From positions 56,189,136 to 56,253,135 of the forward strand of contig CP141136.1 of assembly GCA_035236585.1 (NCBI GenBank): a DNA stretch of 64,000 nucleotides, in the 5' to 3' direction. How positions within the stretch are numbered: position 1 is the first letter of the stretch; each line of letters starts with the position of its first letter. Source of the stretch: Warburgia ugandensis. Lineage: Eukaryota; Streptophyta; Magnoliopsida; Canellales; Canellaceae. The notes under the pieces were generated by a model. It had not been told where the DNA came from, ran no database searches, and saw only the letters and a program-made list of their open reading frames with translations. A program made the position numbers and the translations under genes. Shown piece by piece: positions 45,480-58,394 of the stretch.

Positions 45480-46205
45480 GGGCATATTGCTTCTAGTTTA
45501 AGAGTCTTGTTCATCCCTTGGAGTGTTGTATCGTCTAGCTGGAGTGAAGCCTTGACCTTTGGAATTAAATCCTCCTTTGCCTCCTCGATTATTTCAGCCA
45601 CACCCACATTGCTCTTTAAGGGCTTGGGCATGTTCAATGTAAACTTTCTCTTCTTCTTGCTGTGCATCCATGGTTTGCTCATGCCCTTAAAGAGCAAGAA
45701 CAAACTGATTGAAGCTTGGGTATGGTGGTTTTGTAATCACTGTAATACAAAAGTTGTCATATTTTTGTCTCAATCCACGACCAAATTGAAAAACCTTGTC
45801 AAGATAAAAAACAAATTTCTTGATGGCTGCTAGATTGTCAGATATTGACTTGAACTCTTTCAAATATTCATCCAGTGATTGTGAACCCCTTTTTATTATC
45901 ATAAGCATGTTTTTCAATAGCCCTTCCTTTTCAATTGTGATGGGAAGAAGCTACTCTTCAAGCGACATCCAAATTTGGTGTGCAATGGTGGATTCAGTTC
46001 CAAGGATGGAGCTATGTATTTCTTCTTTCATGGTGCCAAAAAGCCAAGAAATGATAAGCCCATCATTATCGATCCATTTAGCATAAATCGGATTTGGACT
46101 ATTGGTTCCCTTATCATCTTTTATTTTTGCAGTAGGTATTTCACCACCTTGAAGATGATGAAGTACACCTAGATAGTTTGTGCTAGTCTGGTGGAATGAT
46201 TTCAT
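45480..46205 (-). pseudogene. Copia copy A gag
   Basis: Minus-strand pieces: 'PIYAKWIDNDGLIISWLFGT', 'EIHSSILGTESTIAHQIWMS', 'LIIKRGSQSLDEYLKEFKSI' and 'FQFGRGLRQKYDNFCITVIT', the UBN2-type capsid of plant copia elements (W-x-x-x-D-x-x-x-x-x-W, S-x-x-E-Y-x-x-x-F-K). Frames shift between pieces. Confidence 0.8.
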
Positions 46206-46247
46206 TCATAGTTGGGGGTTCTTCCATTGTTATCTTCTCTGATACCA

Positions 46248-46758
46248 TGAGAATTTCTATATTTTTGGTGAATGGAAGCTCAAAGTTTTATTGATAATTC
46301 TCTGATATAAATAGCTACAATAACAAGAAAAAATAAGGAAGGATTTTCACCATAAAATAACAACTTTGTGTATCTCCGTGTATTTGGCAAATGCCTTGAT
46401 ATTACCTTGATTGTGTGATCTGTTGGAGATAATAATGGCACTCTTGAATTCCTTCTGGAAAGTCAGCTCTTTGTGCATCTCTGTGTATTTGATAAAAGCC
46501 TTGATTTTTCCTTGATTGTGTAATTTGTTAGAGACAATAATTGCACTCTTGAATTCCTTCTAGAAAGTAAGCTCTTTGTGCATCTCTATGTAGTTGGAAA
46601 ACGCTTTGATTTTCCCTTGATTGTGTAATTTGTTGGAGATAATAATGGCACTCTTGAATTTCATGAATTTCTAAATTTTTTCAAAATTTTCTCCAGATTT
46701 TTCTCTTTTAAATTGGACTCCATTATTCCCTCTATTATTTGAATTACTTTCTTTATCA
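46248..46758 (-). repeat. LTR shared by copia copies A and B
   Basis: On the minus strand it starts TGATAAAGAAAG (next to the PPT 'GAGGGGGCA' of copy B) and ends 'AGAAATTCTCA', immediately followed by the PBS of copy A. It thus serves as the 3' LTR of B and the 5' LTR of A. Confidence 0.87.
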
Positions 46759-48224
46759 TGCCCCCTCAAGTTGGAGGGGGAATGACAATGAATAGCCAAC
46801 TTGCATTAAAGAAACATGAAAGCTACTTTAGGTAGTGGCTTGGTGAAGATATCAGCTAGCTGCGAGGAAGATGAGATTTGTCGAGTAATGAGGGTCCCCA
46901 TTGCCACTTTTTCTCGAACAAAATGATAGTCAAGCTCTATGTGTTTTGAGCGAGCATGAAACATTGGGTTAACAGACATATGAAGAGCACTAATATTGTC
47001 TTAAAACAACTCAGAATGTTTTGATAAAGGGATACCAATGTCGCAAAGTAGGAAAGTAAGCCAAGTAATTTTGGCAGTTGCCAATGCCATAGATCAATAT
47101 TTAGTTTATGAACTAGATCGAGAAATAGTAGGTTGCTTTTTGGAACTCCATTAAACACAATTTTCACCAAGGAAGATACAAAAGTTAGAAGTACTTTGTT
47201 GGGTAGTGAGGCAACCAGCCCAATCCCCATCACAAAAACCATATAAAGAAAGAGAGCTATTGAAGAGAAAATGAACACCAAAATCTTGTGTCCCTTTGAG
47301 ATATCAAAGGATAGATTTTACTACCTTCAAATGGACCATGGTTGGACTATTGAAGTGTTGACAGACTTGATTAACAGCATGAAGAATGTTAGGTTAGGTG
47401 AATGTAAGATATTGAAGTGCTCCAACAATACTATTGTAGGAAGAAGCATCAACAAGATCATGATTAGAAGACAAGGCATTCTCTTTGAGGCTCATGGGTG
47501 TAATATTAGAAGTGCTTTCAAGCATTTGAGTAGGAACAAGAAGATCTTGTGTGTATTTTTCTTGAAAAAGAAAGATTCCATGCGAAAAGGCTTAATTGCT
47601 ACACTAAGGAAGTAATCAATAGGACCTAATTCTTTGATAGCAAATTCAAATCCAAGTTGTTGAATAAGTTCATAGATAAAGCTATTATTGTTTTCAGCCA
47701 CCAAGATATCATCAACATAAATAAGAAGTAAGATAATGATATCATTTTTGTGTAGAACAAAAAGGGAAGAGTCTGCCTTACTGCAATAGAACCTAAAGTG
47801 AAGAAGAAATTGAGAGAGTCGATCAAACCAGGCACGTGGGGCTTTCTTGAGCCCATAGAGTGATTTCTTTAAAAGACACACATGATCAAAAAATTTAGAG
47901 TTAACAAATCCAAGTGCTTGCTCCATGTATACCATCTCCTTATGACGGCCATGTAAGAAGGCATTTGTTATGTCTAGTTTCTTATGCACCAACCTAGAGA
48001 ATGAGAAACTAAAATAACCAATTGAATAGTTGTGTGTTTGACAACTGCTCTAAAGGTTTCATCATAGTCATGTCCTGAAACTTGAGTAAAGATATTTGCA
48101 ACAAGTCTTTCTTTAAATCTCTCAATTGTGCCATCTTCTTTATACTTGAGTTGAAAAATTCATTTTGAACAAATTATGTTAGTGTTTTTAGGGTGAGGGA
48201 CAAGCACCCACGTGTGATTTGCAT
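46759..48224 (-). mobile_element. Copia copy B, partial (RT and RNase H only)
   Basis: A second internal region of the same family, colinear with 39763-41222 of copy A. It contains an RNase H block (46780-47281) and an RT block (47492-47992) with 'KLDITNAFLHGRHKEMVYME', '[20 protein letters not shown]' and an intact Y-V-D-D box ('LLLIYVDDILVAENNNSFIY'). It is cut at 48224, where LINE sequence starts, so gag, protease, integrase and the 5' LTR are missing. Frames are broken by stops. Confidence 0.85.
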
Positions 48225-48415
48225 GACCTTATCTCGATTAGGGGTCGGCCACATGAATCCTGTTCCTTCATTCCCCTCTATTAAGTATCATGGCTTCATT
48301 TAATCTTAAAGTTTTTAAATCTTTTTTCACCACTTCGATTAACATTCTTTTAGGCTTTCATCTTGCCCTTTTAGAATATTCACTTGCATTGCCTCACTCC
48401 TTCTAACCGTTGTCT
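48225..48415 (-). mobile_element. RTE LINE 3'-region scrap
   Basis: About 190 bp aligning with 460-610 (minus-strand LINE), for example 'GTCGGCCACATGAATCCTGT' against 'GTCGGTCACATGAATCTTGT', and with the same tail region of the plus-strand LINE near 21460-21620. It abuts the truncated end of copia copy B. Confidence 0.8.
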
Positions 48416-48503
48416 TTTCCAATCTGCGGGAAGTAATAGGGGAATTTATAAGTGAGGGTTTCAAGGTTTGTGATTAGACCTTGCCAGACGATGAAGGATG
48501 ATG

Positions 48504-48573
<70 letters not shown>
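48504..48573 (+). repeat. (TAA)n microsatellite
   Basis: About 23 uninterrupted trinucleotide units. The minus-strand poly-Leu open frame across it is an artefact. The flanking 360 bp up to the solo LTR show no recognisable gene. Confidence 0.96.
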
Positions 48574-48574
<1 letters not shown>

Positions 48575-48935
48575 CAGGATTTGATGCCTTCTTGGACTAT
48601 GCTAGAGGAGGAAAAATGACATGGGAAATGGAGAGATGGTGTGGCTAGATTGTTGAATTGGTTGCCAGTTGGGCAAAAGAAAAAATAGGGGAAAGGGGAG
48701 AGGTGCGGCCATTGTTCTGGTAGGCATGCCAAATTGATGGCACTGGAGCATGAGGAGGAAAGTTTCACATCTGGTCGTAAGCCCTCTCTCCAATCTCCAA
48801 CATCCATAATTCTAGTCTCTCTTCAACCCATATCCTAATTTTAGAGCAAAACTACTCCAAAAATACGTGAATTCCTTCACATTTAGAGCGGTCAATGTGG
48901 GAACTAGATTGGAGCAAGGTTTTGGGAAGTGATCT

Positions 48936-51900
48936 TATAGTATCCTCAATTTTTATATCCAATTTTTAATAATAAAGTGAATTTATAAAATTATAAATTT
49001 TATAAATTGAATCAAGGATTGAAACATCAATAATTGGATTGTACTAAAAAAATGGAATCCATGAACACTAAGAACGCCCAAATCGGAGTTTGGACAAAAA
49101 ATTTATGCAATTATTTCATAAAGGGCAAAATTGTCATTTGACAAGTGGGGCCCACAATACACTAATACGGGTTTGAGGGTTTAGACAAAAAAAAAAGAGA
49201 TTAGGAAACCTACTAATTATGCTAGTAATGGAGATTATCTCACCTTAGTCATATTTAAGGCAAAAACCCCTTTCCTAAACACCATTCAACTCCATCTTCT
49301 CCTTCGATTTTTCCTGTTTTCCTTGATCAATCGTGACTAGATCTAGCTAAGTTCAACACCATAAATGGATCTCATCTTCTTCCATGGATTTGTAGTGACG
49401 GATCGCCTGAAGAGCATTGCAATCGTGCTTTTTTCCTCCATCTCTCAATCTCGAGTAAAACTATCAAGATCGGATTTTTCACCGATTTAAGAGGTATGGC
49501 TCGGTTTTCTTCTTGTTTTTCCCTTCCATTGGCTTTCCTTCGCTAGTTTTAATCATTTCCAACACTTAAATCGAAGATTTCATGAGGTTTCCTTCGCTAG
49601 TTTTTATCATTTCCAACACTTAAATCGAAGATTTCATGAGGTTATGGTTTAAATCTTGGAAAAACCGTGATCCAGTGGAAAACCCATCTCAAAGACACCT
49701 CAAATGGATGATTTGAACCATCCATTAGATTCAACAACCCTCAAAAACTTAAAATTTATGAAAATAGATCAAAAGTTGGATCATCTAGGATTCTAATAGA
49801 GAAAAAACAACATGGACAGTTTGGGCACATCGTCCTCGATGGCTGTCGGTGTAATTCGATGTAAAAGATTTTTGCCAGTGTAGTTCAGTGTAAAAGGCCG
49901 GCCGGTGTAATCTGATGTAAAGGGTTTCCACCGATGTATTCCGGTGTAAAAGGTCATCGGTTTAAGACGGTGTAAAGTGTTCCTGCTAGTGTAGTTTGGT
50001 GTAAAGGGCATCTGATCTACATTTTGATATAGACCATATAAGAATGAAGTAAAATATTCATTTTGGAATTTTGGGAGCTACATAAGCCCAATTTTTTTAT
50101 CAGAGATGTCCGTTGGAATCATCTCAAAGATGCGGACATGAAATTAACATTAGAATATTGATTTGATCAAATCTAATGAGATCAAATCTTAAAAATGTCA
50201 TCTAATAACTTAGATAGGGCCTATCAAAGGACAATCAAGCCTTAGAACTCAAACAATTAGATGATTTAAGGGACGAATTGAGGGGTATAAGGACCATATC
50301 ATGTGTATTCACCCTAGGAATTGATATGGATCATTGATCTGGCCCATGATTTTGAAAATTGACGATGAGAGAGAGATCGAACCATCAAATCAAGACATAA
50401 ATTATGGATATACACTAGAATGAATAGATGAATATGAAATTGAATTGAATAATGATAATTAAAGTTATAATTAATGATTTAATCATAAATAGAGGCTTCA
50501 AAGAATGATCCAACGATTGGATTGCTATGATTCCATTAAGATGGAATGAAATAAATCGAGATATTGAATTAGCAAATTACAACATTGATTAATGACCGGA
50601 TGTACCAGATGAGTATTGAATGTTATGAAAACTAATTTAATAAAGATAAATCAGATGATCTAGACCGTTGATTTATATCAAAAGCTAGATCACGGGATCA
50701 TTATACAAATTGATATATAAATAGACACAACTTAAAAGAAAAACTTATAATGAATTTCATTGAAGGAAATAAATGATGTGAAATAGTATCGTGGTATTGG
50801 TAGGTACATCAGAGCATGTGAGCTGTGGGGATTATGCGCCTGATTTGGTTATTCCTTCATTGAGGTAGGTGACGATATTTAATGTTGCATTTTGTTTTCC
50901 AAAATCTTGCATTATTATAGCATCTTGATTAACTAGCATTGTTTGTAACATGGTTTCGTTATTATGCGTATTTGTGATTTGTAAATTTCTATGTTATGAT
51001 TTGATATGAGATTCTAATAGTCCATTGAATGGATTTTTATGATTGATCTATTTTATGGTATTGATACCATTAATCTTATAGATGAATTGTAAATATGTCT
51101 TCTTTATTACATCACTGAGATTGGATGATTTCCAAAGAATTAATGGTGGAGGGTTGACGGCTAGTCCTTGGGAGGCTAACCCTGGGATGAAGGGGGTGCA
51201 TTGGGATGGTGAGCCACAAGTGCTCTTGGCTTTACAAGATACATGATTTCTATGTATTTATGATTTATGACAAGTGCTCTCACTCAGTGGATGTCATGCT
51301 AGGAGGGATTAAGGCCGGCCACCCACCATTTGAATTTATGAGATGATAGACACCTACCCACAGATGGAATTCAGTAAGGGTTTGTATCATGGGTAGTCCA
51401 CAATACCGGTCCAGGCACACCCATGAGGACGAACGATGGGTCTCCCATTATAGTGTTGATGAGGAACGATAGGTGGTAGACCAAGGATGTATGGTTACCA
51501 TTACAGCACGACGATCCATACTCCTATTCTATATGCGTACATGATGAGCATTGATATATTATTATGTGCCTAGGTGTGATAACACTCAGAGGATTGGTAT
51601 GAGTACTCATGACCTATTGTGTGACTATATGAGACACTCATGGGACCCACTTATTTTGGATGCCCCGCCTATTGACATTGTGTTCATATGAGATTTTACC
51701 ATATCATGCTTTACATCCATGAAATCCATGTTTTATTGCACATGATGTTTTGCTACCACATTAACATGATTTATAACATTTGTATTTCATGGATATTGTA
51801 ACCCCCACTTATATTAGCATCTTTTATTCAATTATTCTTTTTATGCCACATTTATTATTATATTAAATGTCTATGTACCTACACAAGCAATAGCTTGTTG

Positions 51901-52444
51901 AGGCATTGCTTTGTTTTGCAATACCTCAAATATTGAGCACGATAGCATGAAAGGCAAAAGCATGCAAGGATAGTGATAGCAGTGGGGATCATCTTTATCT
52001 TGCTGATAGATAGTTCGACATGAGTAATTAGATAGACTCCATTTCAGATTTATCTTATGGACCGTAGACACTCATAATTGAGTTTGATTATGATACTTAT
52101 ATACTATGGACATGTTATTGAGTATAGTGGAATGTTATGATGGATGGAACCTGAGCCACATTATTATGTTTTCTAGTTACATATTGTTTAAAATAAAGGC
52201 GCCTTTGGTTTTTGATGTTGGATTTGATATTGGTATTGGTTTAAATTTATTGCAATATATGTATGTTAATTTTGCAATCATTTTGATGATGTTTTTGGAA
52301 GTGGTATAACACCCGAGGGGTTTTTAAATGAATTTTTTAAAATATATTAGTAAATAGAACTTTTTAACTCAAGGATCCCTACCATATTTATTATTATTAC
52401 TATTATTATTATATAAAAATGCTATAAAACCTCGGGGTGTTACA
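48936..52444 (+). mobile_element. Second large solo LTR, 3.5 kb, TSD GATCT/GATTT
   Basis: Begins TATAGTATCCTC and ends CTCGGGGTGTTACA. It is flanked by GATCT (48931-48935) and GATTT (52445-52449), a 4/5 TSD. It shares early blocks with the solo LTR at 29563-32777 ('AAAAAAATGGAATCCA', then 'AAGAACGCC.AAA.CGGAGTT') and the same general layout, but is substantially diverged. No PBS or coding region. Internal features: a 54-bp tandem duplication (49535-49588, 49589-49642) and a 28-bp array (49845-50010). The gypsy class is inferred from size and layout. Confidence 0.72.
49845..50010 (+). repeat. Six-copy array of a 28-bp unit
   Basis: Imperfect copies of 'GCCGGTGTAATTCGGTGTAA' plus 'AAGG....', each holding two GTGTAA words, repeated six times at 27-29-bp spacing. 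It lies inside the second solo LTR and has no counterpart in the first. A minus-strand frame of 72 aa through it (repeated F/Y-T-S/G residues) is a by-product. Confidence 0.8.
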
Positions 52445-55400
52445 GATTTGCAATGAGCATGGAATTGACCACAATGGGAAATACAATGGGGACTTCGTCC
52501 TATAGCTTGAGTGGATCAACTTCTACTACCCATTTTCATTTTGTGTTGGTTGCAATCATGACTCTATCGGCCATGGTCTGGCCATGTCTGGTTCCAAATG
52601 GGATGTTTGTTTGGGTTGGAGTAATCAATGATCGTTTTCACAATCGGAGACCAGAAAATCTTAACATCCTTTCCTAAGCAAAACAGCCCAAGAACATAAG
52701 AAAAACCCAGAACAGAAGCTTACTCCGCAATGGTTTTGGCAAGGGGACTAGTTTCAACTAGTCATTCAAATCCTAAACAAATCTCAAGTGATGATTGCCA
52801 TGTTAAACTTAAGAAGTTCATAGAGGCTGGATTTGCTTCTCAACTTGTTAAGAATCTAACTCAGAGTGCCAATGAAGTGATTTTAGACTCTAAGATTAAT
52901 GGACAACTCTCAAGACCCTCATCAATTGATTCATTTAAGAATACTAATAGATACTTGAGGCGCAATAGGTCTCTGTATAGCACATGGAAGAAAGGGCAGC
53001 AGCATGGGCAACCTTACTGTCTTAAGGTTACATAGATCAAGTCAGAGTTGTAAGTTTCTCTTTTGATCTATTTAATTCCATACTTAAATATATCATAATA
53101 ACTATTAAATATAAACAACAACACTGTTAGGCAGATGAATTTAACAGCTCTAATACCACATGTAAACCAATTTACTTGATGTTTACATAGTAATTACAAA
53201 GATAAATTAGCATAAGTGTAACAAAAAAATACCTCCAGCCACAACAGATGATCCATCAGTTTTTAAGGGATCTTCTAATTCAGAAGTATTCTCGGCGATG
53301 GAAAACATAGTTGTCAACTGCTTGAATTATAACTGCCAGAACTATTCTTCTCTTGTAATGGTCAGTTATAATACACAAACTAAACTAGTAACTAGGCATC
53401 AGTTTCATAGCATGATGCCCCATGATAGATTTTGAATTTAAATGTTAAGGACCAGAAAAAATGAAAAATTCTAACAAAGACATTTTGATTTTTCTTTTTA
53501 ATTGAAAAGAACATCGGACATTGTTTAGGCACCTTTCCCCTAAAATCCTCCAAAACATCTTAAACGCCAAAAATACCCTATCCGTCACTATAACTTCTAG
53601 CAAGTACACGGGAGGAACACACCGGTACAATAAGGCATTAGCAGTAGTAGCCTGATAAGTTTTTAAGGCTATGTCGCAGAGAGAGCAAAGACTAAGCCAA
53701 TTCGTTGTAGAGGAAAGAGACCAAAGAAGAAAAGCAGGGCAGCTGCTTTCTGGTAATTTCTTCAAGAACGCTGGATTAAGAATTGCAAAGGTGAAAAAGG
53801 ATAGTCCAATAGAGAAAGATCATGAAGGAGATGAAGGGAAAATGAAATGGAGAGATGAAGTAGAAACATGACGAGGAAAAAGAAAAAAGAAAAAGAAAAA
53901 GGACAAGCATGCAAGGTTTAAAGCTAAAACTTTATTTTCATGGGGAATGAAATCATACCATCAAGGTCTGAGTCCATTTCCATTGAATATTAAGCAGCCT
54001 TTCCTCACAAAATACACATCCAAAGGGTCTAAAATGTACTTTTCATAAAAAGTTGAAGCAAGGAAAACTTTCACACTGTAGCCAAATACCTTTTCCACTA
54101 ACTCAAGTTTTGAAGGGAAATAGAAGATGAATGGAATGAGACGATGGCATGACCCAGCAGGTAAACCTCTCAACTTCTCACCTCAAACGTCGCACAGTTT
54201 CAAGGTTTAAGAAGTATGCAAAAGTTACCAAGAATGGAGCGAGCAAGAAAGAGATCTACCTAACGCAACAAGTAAGCCAATTTGTAACAGAGAAAACTGA
54301 GAATTTGGTCCGATATTGTAACAGAACAATATGCACCCCCAAGATGAATCAGGAGCAAGTTAATAGCTTATGATCAGATGCAGTCGACTAGTTTTACACC
54401 TCTAAAACATGATGGTGTTACAGAACAGAACATCTTTGAATTGTTAAAACTTTCCCCATCAGAGTTTAACTAGTTTCTCCTGAAAGCAAAGACCTTCAAA
54501 ATTGTGGTTTAAACGCTAGAACATGGTGAGCAGGAAGAGTACATTTGATCCATTTGTAATACCCTTGAATCATTATCAAAGTCTTCCCACTAAAATATTT
54601 GTGACCCATGTTTTTTTCAGTTACAGGAATTTTGTAGTATTATTACAAAATGGTACCTCATCAGTGTGATTCCAATTACAGGATTGCTACGGAAAGGGCT
54701 CTATCCTTAAGGTAATCAAGAAATCATATCTCAACTTTTTCTTCTGGTCAATACCAACAAAGGACTATTATAAAAGAATTTTCCATAAAGATCGACGTAG
54801 TTTCGAAAAAAAACCTCAAACAGAAAGGAAGAGAAGGTCATGCTAATACACATCTCTGGTGCATAGAGTCCAGACTATACAGCGAAAGGGTCTCCAACAA
54901 CATAAGACTAATGTGGCACTCCTTTCTTAGTCAAAAGATGTAATGCTATTGTTTAGCCTCATTTACGAACTACAACTTAGTTTCCCCCATCCATGCAGTA
55001 TTAAGAATCTTCTTGACGCCGTCTACCCGTCCATGCAGTGTCAATAATCTTCTTTATAACCTCTAGTTATCTTCAGCAGTGTTAAATATTTTGAAACACC
55101 AATTTTATCACGTAAAGATGCCTACTATCATCAAGAGGTTGTTACTTAAAGATACAGGCAACTTCAAACCTTGGACGAGCAAGCACATCCCCTTAACTAC
55201 TGAGCAAGGTTACATGTGATGCATGAATGCTTGTAGAGATTGATTTCTTTGAAAATTAATCAATTCAAAAGATCCATTCGATGGGCACCATAATCTATAC
55301 ATTGACCAATGTAACTATAGGAAGACCAATCGGTGCTGGCAATATGGAGTCATCGATTTGGGAGTTGAAGAGGGTTTAGAGAATCACTTGCAAACTAAAG

Positions 55401-56563
55401 GGTGTGCAGTCTAGCGTTTAATCATGTTTCACTCGGTTACAGTGATTACATTTCAGTACTTGAGTATTGCGACTCAAAGACATTACTTATCTGCCATCAG
55501 CAATTGAAGAAGTGGACCAATCCAAAACCAGCTGTAGAGAACTAAAAGGTTTCGCCCATTTCATGGATAGAAGCACTTCTTCTTTAAAAGGTAATTTCCT
55601 CTATCTACTCTCAGAAAAGTTAGAGAGTATCAGATTTCCTTTTCCTTTTCCCTTCTATTAGAGGATAGGTCTTTGTTTTCTCCTCTTATTTGCCACATCT
55701 TCACCTTGAGGAGGTCATTCTTTCTAGCGCAAAGACAAGAATGGAGTCATGCCCTTCCTATAGAAGAGATCGAAGCATAACGGTCATCTTTCCCTTATTG
55801 AAAAGAACCAATCAATGAAGACGAGACTAAGAACAGCACCAGAAAAAAATTTGCATGGTGGAACTAGCTAAAAAACCAACTTCCTCCAATCTTCTACAAG
55901 AAATCCAAACACCAGGATCTTTTCAGTACCTTGAGCTGCCATTTGTTCCCTCTTTTTAGTCCAGTCCTACAAAGATCGGATTCGGGAATAAGCCAGAAGG
56001 CAAATATTTGTAAAAGTATGGATAACTTTTGCTAAAAAGATAAGGAATAAACTGGGAAAAAATCATTACAAAGATGTTTATACTATGTTTCGTTTAATTT
56101 TTAGTTTGGATTTGTAACTAGATTTACAGAGACTAATCAAGAATTCGTCAAATTAATTGTCGAAGTTGAGCCTACTAAAATCATGCTTTTGGTAACCTGC
56201 ATTATTTGGGATTCATTAAAGACTTCTCGAAAATAATTTCAATAATTCTCGAGATTTTTGTAACAATGCTCCAAACATCATTTAAGGGTAACTAATAGTA
56301 TTTTACGAAGTAGATTTATCTAGGTGTATATCATTATCACGTGTAAAAGCTTTATAAGTTTATAGTCAAACCTTTAACCTTGATAGTTTAATATTCGAAA
56401 AAACTAATATGTGCATTAAATAAATATAATATGTCCGAAACCAACTTGGGTAGCCATGATAAATAGTATCCACTCTAAAAATATTCGCAAAATTCATAAG
56501 GATCCACTAGTGATATAAAATAATATTGGGCATCAGAAAAAGATAATGAAAGCGGTTGAGCAT
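52445..56563. other. Stretch without identified gene
   Basis: About 4.1 kb between the second solo LTR and the Athila element. Apart from the small reading frame at 52730-53035, open frames are short (for example 53671-53871, 54149-54373 plus; 53961-54173 minus) and match no family I know. They could be exons of an unrecognised gene or decayed repeats. Confidence 0.4.
52730..53035 (+). CDS. Hypothetical 101-aa reading frame
   Basis: An ATG-started frame of 101 codons with mixed, non-repetitive composition, rich in Ser, Lys and Asn ('KLKKFIEAGFASQLVKNLTQ', '..YLRRNRSLYSTWKKGQQH..'). I recognise no domain, signal peptide or membrane segment. It could be an exon or chance. A frame of 74 aa just upstream (52453-52677) is similar in being unrecognised. 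Confidence 0.2.
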   Translation: MVLARGLVSTSHSNPKQISSDDCHVKLKKFIEAGFASQLVKNLTQSANEVILDSKINGQLSRPSSIDSFKNTNRYLRRNRSLYSTWKKGQQHGQPYCLKVT

Positions 56564-58392
56564 TGTTAAGTGTATAATTTTGACTAAAAGACCCCTAGTT
56601 TAGCATTCTATTAGATCATCTAACCGTTCAAATTTGCAAAATTTAGTTTGATTTTAAATTTAACTCAAATTGACCATCTAAACCTTAAATTCTCAAAATC
56701 AACGGTTAGATGATCATTAGAGTTTATTAGATGATTAATGTGCAGTTGAGATAATTTTAATTTATTCCTTTATTTTGCAGATTAACTATAAAAGGCATGG
56801 ATGGCTATGGACCAAGGTTATAAATTATCCCTCAAGGATCAACGGTGCAGATTAGTGAAGAGCAAGAAGGTTTCCTAATCAAGGAAGAGTCCTAATTGAA
56901 AGAGATGAGAAGAAGAGGAGCTTGTTAGAGTAAAAGAAGGAAGGAGTTGGAGGAAGATAAGGAAAGAGTTTGAGTAAAAGAAGGAAGTGCAAAAACCTTA
57001 TAAAGAGGGGAGCCGTATGAGGAGGAAGGGGCTTTTCTTTTAGAGTTTAGTTTTGTTTTCCTTTGGCTTCCATTCTATTTTTTTTTTCATTGATTGTCTG
57101 TTATTTCCACTTGCATTCTATTAATTGCATCTGGTTTCCCTTTCAAGCACTGCACCCCCTTGCTTCTCCATCACCCCATTAGTTCATCGCACCATCTCCA
57201 ACAGCCTTCATCGTCATTTTTTTATTCCCTCTCAATCTCCATCATTCTCTTTCCCTTGCTTCACCCACACCAATGCCTTTCATAGTGAATTTTCTCTTTT
57301 CTTTTCCACTCAATCTCCATCTCCATCTCTTCTATTTTTGTTTTGCTCCACCAGCCCATCATCGCTGCCCCTGCTCCCCTCTGTCTTTGTTTCACTTCCA
57401 TCCCATCACCGTCACACCTCCCCAGCCTCCACTACCTTCACTGACCCAGGCTTCATCTCCATCATGCCTGGGTTCTCTTCAACCCAGCACGCCCCCTCTA
57501 CCTTAGTCATGCATCTGCCGCCCTCATCTGCTCCAGTTTACATTTTACTACACCAAATTTTCCCTTTCTCAGTTTCCAAAGGAAACCGTTCTAGAACCCA
57601 AGTTTCCACTTCACCATCACCCAAGCCCCCTTGTCTTCCTATCCCCGTTGTTGTCATCGGTTCTCCCATTACTGCACCACCGCACAGCCAGTTCCCAGTT
57701 CTCTACCCAGTCTTCCTAGGCCTCACCAGACTGCCTATCTCCTTCTCCATGATCCAGACGATGTCCGGCTCCACCCTCTTCCACCGGTCACCACCCAGAC
57801 CCATCCGGGAGGTCTAAACCAACATCCCTTTGCTTCCCTACCACGCACCGGCGGGCCACAGAAAGGAAACCCTAGTCGGGTTTCCTCCCGCATCCATCTC
57901 CTCCTCTTCTCCCTTCTTCCCCGTCTCCTTCTCCGGTTTTCTCCTCATCGGGTTTCTTCCCTAGTTTTCGATTAAAACCAGAAATCTGGCAAATTTCTAA
58001 TCTTGCCCTCATCAGATCTGTTTAATTCCACTTATGTTCTCATTTTAATACCATTTGAGTTCTCGCTTTATTTCCATCTGTGTCACTAACTATTCTAGTT
58101 CTGTTTTATCCGTATTCTACTATCCAGGGACAGTGTTATCCAAGAATGCTTATTTAGTTTTATTTTCTATTTTTCTTTTAATTAGAAAGTCTGTAATTTG
58201 TAGAAGTTAAATAAATCTGAAATTATATTTTTTTGTCATTTTATTTATCTTATATTTGTTAGTTATATTTTTTATTTTTATTAATTAAATTTTATGTAAA
58301 ACTCCAAAATTCTAAAGCGAGTCCCTGTGGGATCGACCTGTATTTGCATAGCTATACTACAATAGCCCCCGCACTTGCAAAAAATATCAACA
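56564..58392 (+). repeat. Athila 5' LTR
   Basis: From TGTTAAGTGTATAATTTTGA to '..AAAATATCAACA'. TATA-like boxes are at 56786 (CTATAAAAGG) and about 56999 (TTATAAAGAG). A 0.9-kb pyrimidine-rich stretch (57090-57970) gives long Ser/Pro/His open frames that I do not regard as genes. The same terminal sequences bound the solo LTR at 43002-45159. Confidence 0.9.
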
Positions 58393-58394
58393 AG

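Larger units (their letters stand above)
39227..46758 (-). mobile_element. Ty1/copia element, copy A, decayed, with nested Athila solo LTR
   Basis: Read on the minus strand: 5' LTR 46758-46248, PBS TGGTATCAGAG at 46247-46237, gag (46205-45480), zinc knuckle and protease (45430-45160), then a 2158-bp Athila solo LTR (43002-45159), GAG-pre-integrase and integrase (42996-41900), RT (41324-40494), RNase H (40285-39790), polypurine tract 'TTGAGGGGGCA' next to 39762, and 3' LTR 39762-39227. Each coding block has stops or frameshifts. The 5' LTR is also the 3' LTR of the partial copy B at 46759-48224, so the two copies form one tandem array. Confidence 0.88.

Noticed and set aside
57125-57817. 230-codon plus-strand open frame rich in Ser, Pro and His
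   Set aside because: It lies wholly within the Athila LTR in a pyrimidine-rich stretch, and the solo LTR has the same kind of frames. The length is explained by composition.
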